Assembly: GCF_003253565.1 (NCBI RefSeq)
Contig: NZ_QKUF01000033.1
Location: 1-59,050, forward strand
DNA: 59,050 bases
Direction of reading: 5' to 3'
From: Thermosporothrix hazakensis
GTDB taxonomy: Bacteria; Chloroflexota; Ktedonobacteria; Ktedonobacterales; Ktedonobacteraceae
The position numbers and the translations under genes were made by a program. Below are positions 58,449 through 59,050 of this stretch, one piece after another. The notes beneath the pieces were generated by a model that saw only the letters and a list, made by a program, of their open reading frames with translations, was not told where the DNA came from and did not search any database. Within the stretch, counting starts at the first letter, position 1, and every line of letters begins with the position of its first letter.

Positions 58449-59050
58449 TTGACACTCCCCAGGCCAGAAGGGCGGGGATTCTTCCTTCATCCAGCCTGCT
58501 TGCGCGGCGCCGCAGTGCGACGACGCGTAGCGGCAGGCTGTCCAGAAGCGTTCGACGTTCCTTGCGGAGCGTCGGTTCCCGTCTGCCCGACGGTACCCTG
58601 TAGAGCCTTCTGCAGAATATTCAAGGCGGCATTGTGATCGCGGTCGAGGAGCAGCCCACAGCCGGGACACAGATGCGTACGCACACTCAAGCTCTTTTTC
58701 ACCCGTTGTCCACAACGAGAACAGTCCTGACTGGTAGAGGCCGGCTCCACCCCGATCACTGGAACACGATGCAGCGTGCCATAGTATTTCACCCACCAGA
58801 GGAAGCGACCCCACGCCGCATCAGAAATGCTCTTGGCCAGATGGCGGTTCTTGACGAGATGGCGGATCTGCAAGGCTTCGTAGGCAATCACGTCGTGAGA
58901 TGAGACAAGCGCGTTCGCCTGCTTCCTGGCGAAATCCTCGCGCTGCCGTTGCACCTTGAGAGACGCTTTGCTGAGGGCTTGACGGGCTTTGCGCCGATTG
59001 CGACTGCGCTTCTGCGTCTTCGAGAGCCGACGATGCAGCCGCTTGAGCCG
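58449..59050 (-). mobile_element. IS200/IS605-family element, right copy, cut by window end
   Basis: The minus-strand right end of the element begins at TCAA (complement of 58449-58452) and covers the tnpB gene up to the window edge. The same right-end hairpin and about 105 bp of identical sequence are seen in the left copy. It lies inside the TPM gene, so the first bases of its guide RNA (complement of 58429-58448) derive from that gene. Confidence 0.85.
58487..59050 (-). CDS. tnpB: TnpB RNA-guided nuclease (partial, C-terminal part)
   Basis: The visible 187 codons run off the right edge. The frame continues upstream of the first start-like codon as RLKRLHRRLSKTQKRSRNRR, the usual basic helix of TnpB. 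WGRFLWWVKYYG, GVEPASTSQDCSRCG, CPGCG and LDRDHNAALNIL give the RuvC II glutamate, a four-Cys zinc finger and the RuvC III aspartate, so the C-terminal catalytic part is intact. TnpB proteins are RNA-guided DNases, ancestors of Cas12. A tnpA would lie outside the window. Whether the N-terminal part is complete cannot be seen. Confidence 0.93.
   Translation of the reverse strand, partial: RLKRLHRRLSKTQKRSRNRRKARQALSKASLKVQRQREDFARKQANALVSSHDVIAYEALQIRHLVKNRHLAKSISDAAWGRFLWWVKYYGTLHRVPVIGVEPASTSQDCSRCGQRVKKSLSVRTHLCPGCGLLLDRDHNAALNILQKALQGTVGQTGTDAPQGTSNASGQPAATRRRTAAPRKQAG

Overview
The window reads as a stretch of chromosome from a Chloroflexota bacterium, most likely a Ktedonobacteria-type filamentous organism. 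This is inferred from gene content, not from a 16S gene: mid-range GC, very large TPR and CHAT proteins, an eqolisin-like lipoprotein, WYL/ArsR regulators and many stand-alone receiver or Nudix proteins. Both ends lie in copies of the same IS200/IS605-family element (tnpB), in inverted orientation and both pointing inward, so the window may be a contig that ends in repeats.

Layout. 1-152: 3' end of one tnpB element. 220-764: one transcription unit with a consensus promoter, three tandem 19-codon micro-genes spaced exactly 130 bp apart, and a strong terminator. 800-2101: polyamine genes speD and a thermospermine-synthase-like speE. 2102-3712: long non-coding stretch. 3713-6805: small HTH protein, GNAT acetyltransferase and small unknown proteins. 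6838-13798: candidate immunity or cell-death locus, with a gasdermin-like protein, a membrane CHAT protease carrying an extracytoplasmic ligand-binding domain, and a divergent giant TPR protein. 13868-31727: mixed metabolic and regulatory genes (SDR, YbjQ, ornithine cyclodeaminase family, GNAT, heterodimeric ABC exporter, four-helix Cys-rich protein, receiver, WYL regulator, ArsR+VOC, frameshifted M20 peptidase, EamA, PQQ-type sugar dehydrogenase, heme oxygenase, DedA). 32141-33409: rho. 33441-39425: IclR-led operon for a 4-hydroxybenzoyl-CoA-reductase-type molybdoenzyme plus a CoA ligase. 39781-44383: LacI regulator and a three-gene sugar-catabolic operon. 44448-48569: threonine dehydratase-like enzyme, eqolisin-like lipoprotein, GT-C glycosyltransferase. 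49208-51747: unknown protein, degenerate rhodanese, Nudix. 51959-55524: polar amino-acid ABC transporter. 55650-58448: cysteine desulfurase, methyltransferase, nucleotidyltransferase-fold protein and a TPM-domain gene cut by the right-hand tnpB element.

Most notable. (1) The gasdermin-like gene sits 30 bp upstream of a CHAT protease that is fused through one membrane helix to a branched-chain-amino-acid-receptor-like domain; this looks like a receptor-triggered pore-forming system. (2) The triplet of near-identical micro-genes (MKVPIHVLGVVFQVTQECP type) has conservative and synonymous changes only, each with its own Shine-Dalgarno and a hairpin over its stop codon; I do not recognise this family. 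(3) The FAD subunit at 34.7-35.7 kb keeps the four-cysteine insertion that carries the extra [4Fe-4S] cluster of 4-hydroxybenzoyl-CoA reductase. All functions are from reading the sequence; no database search was run.
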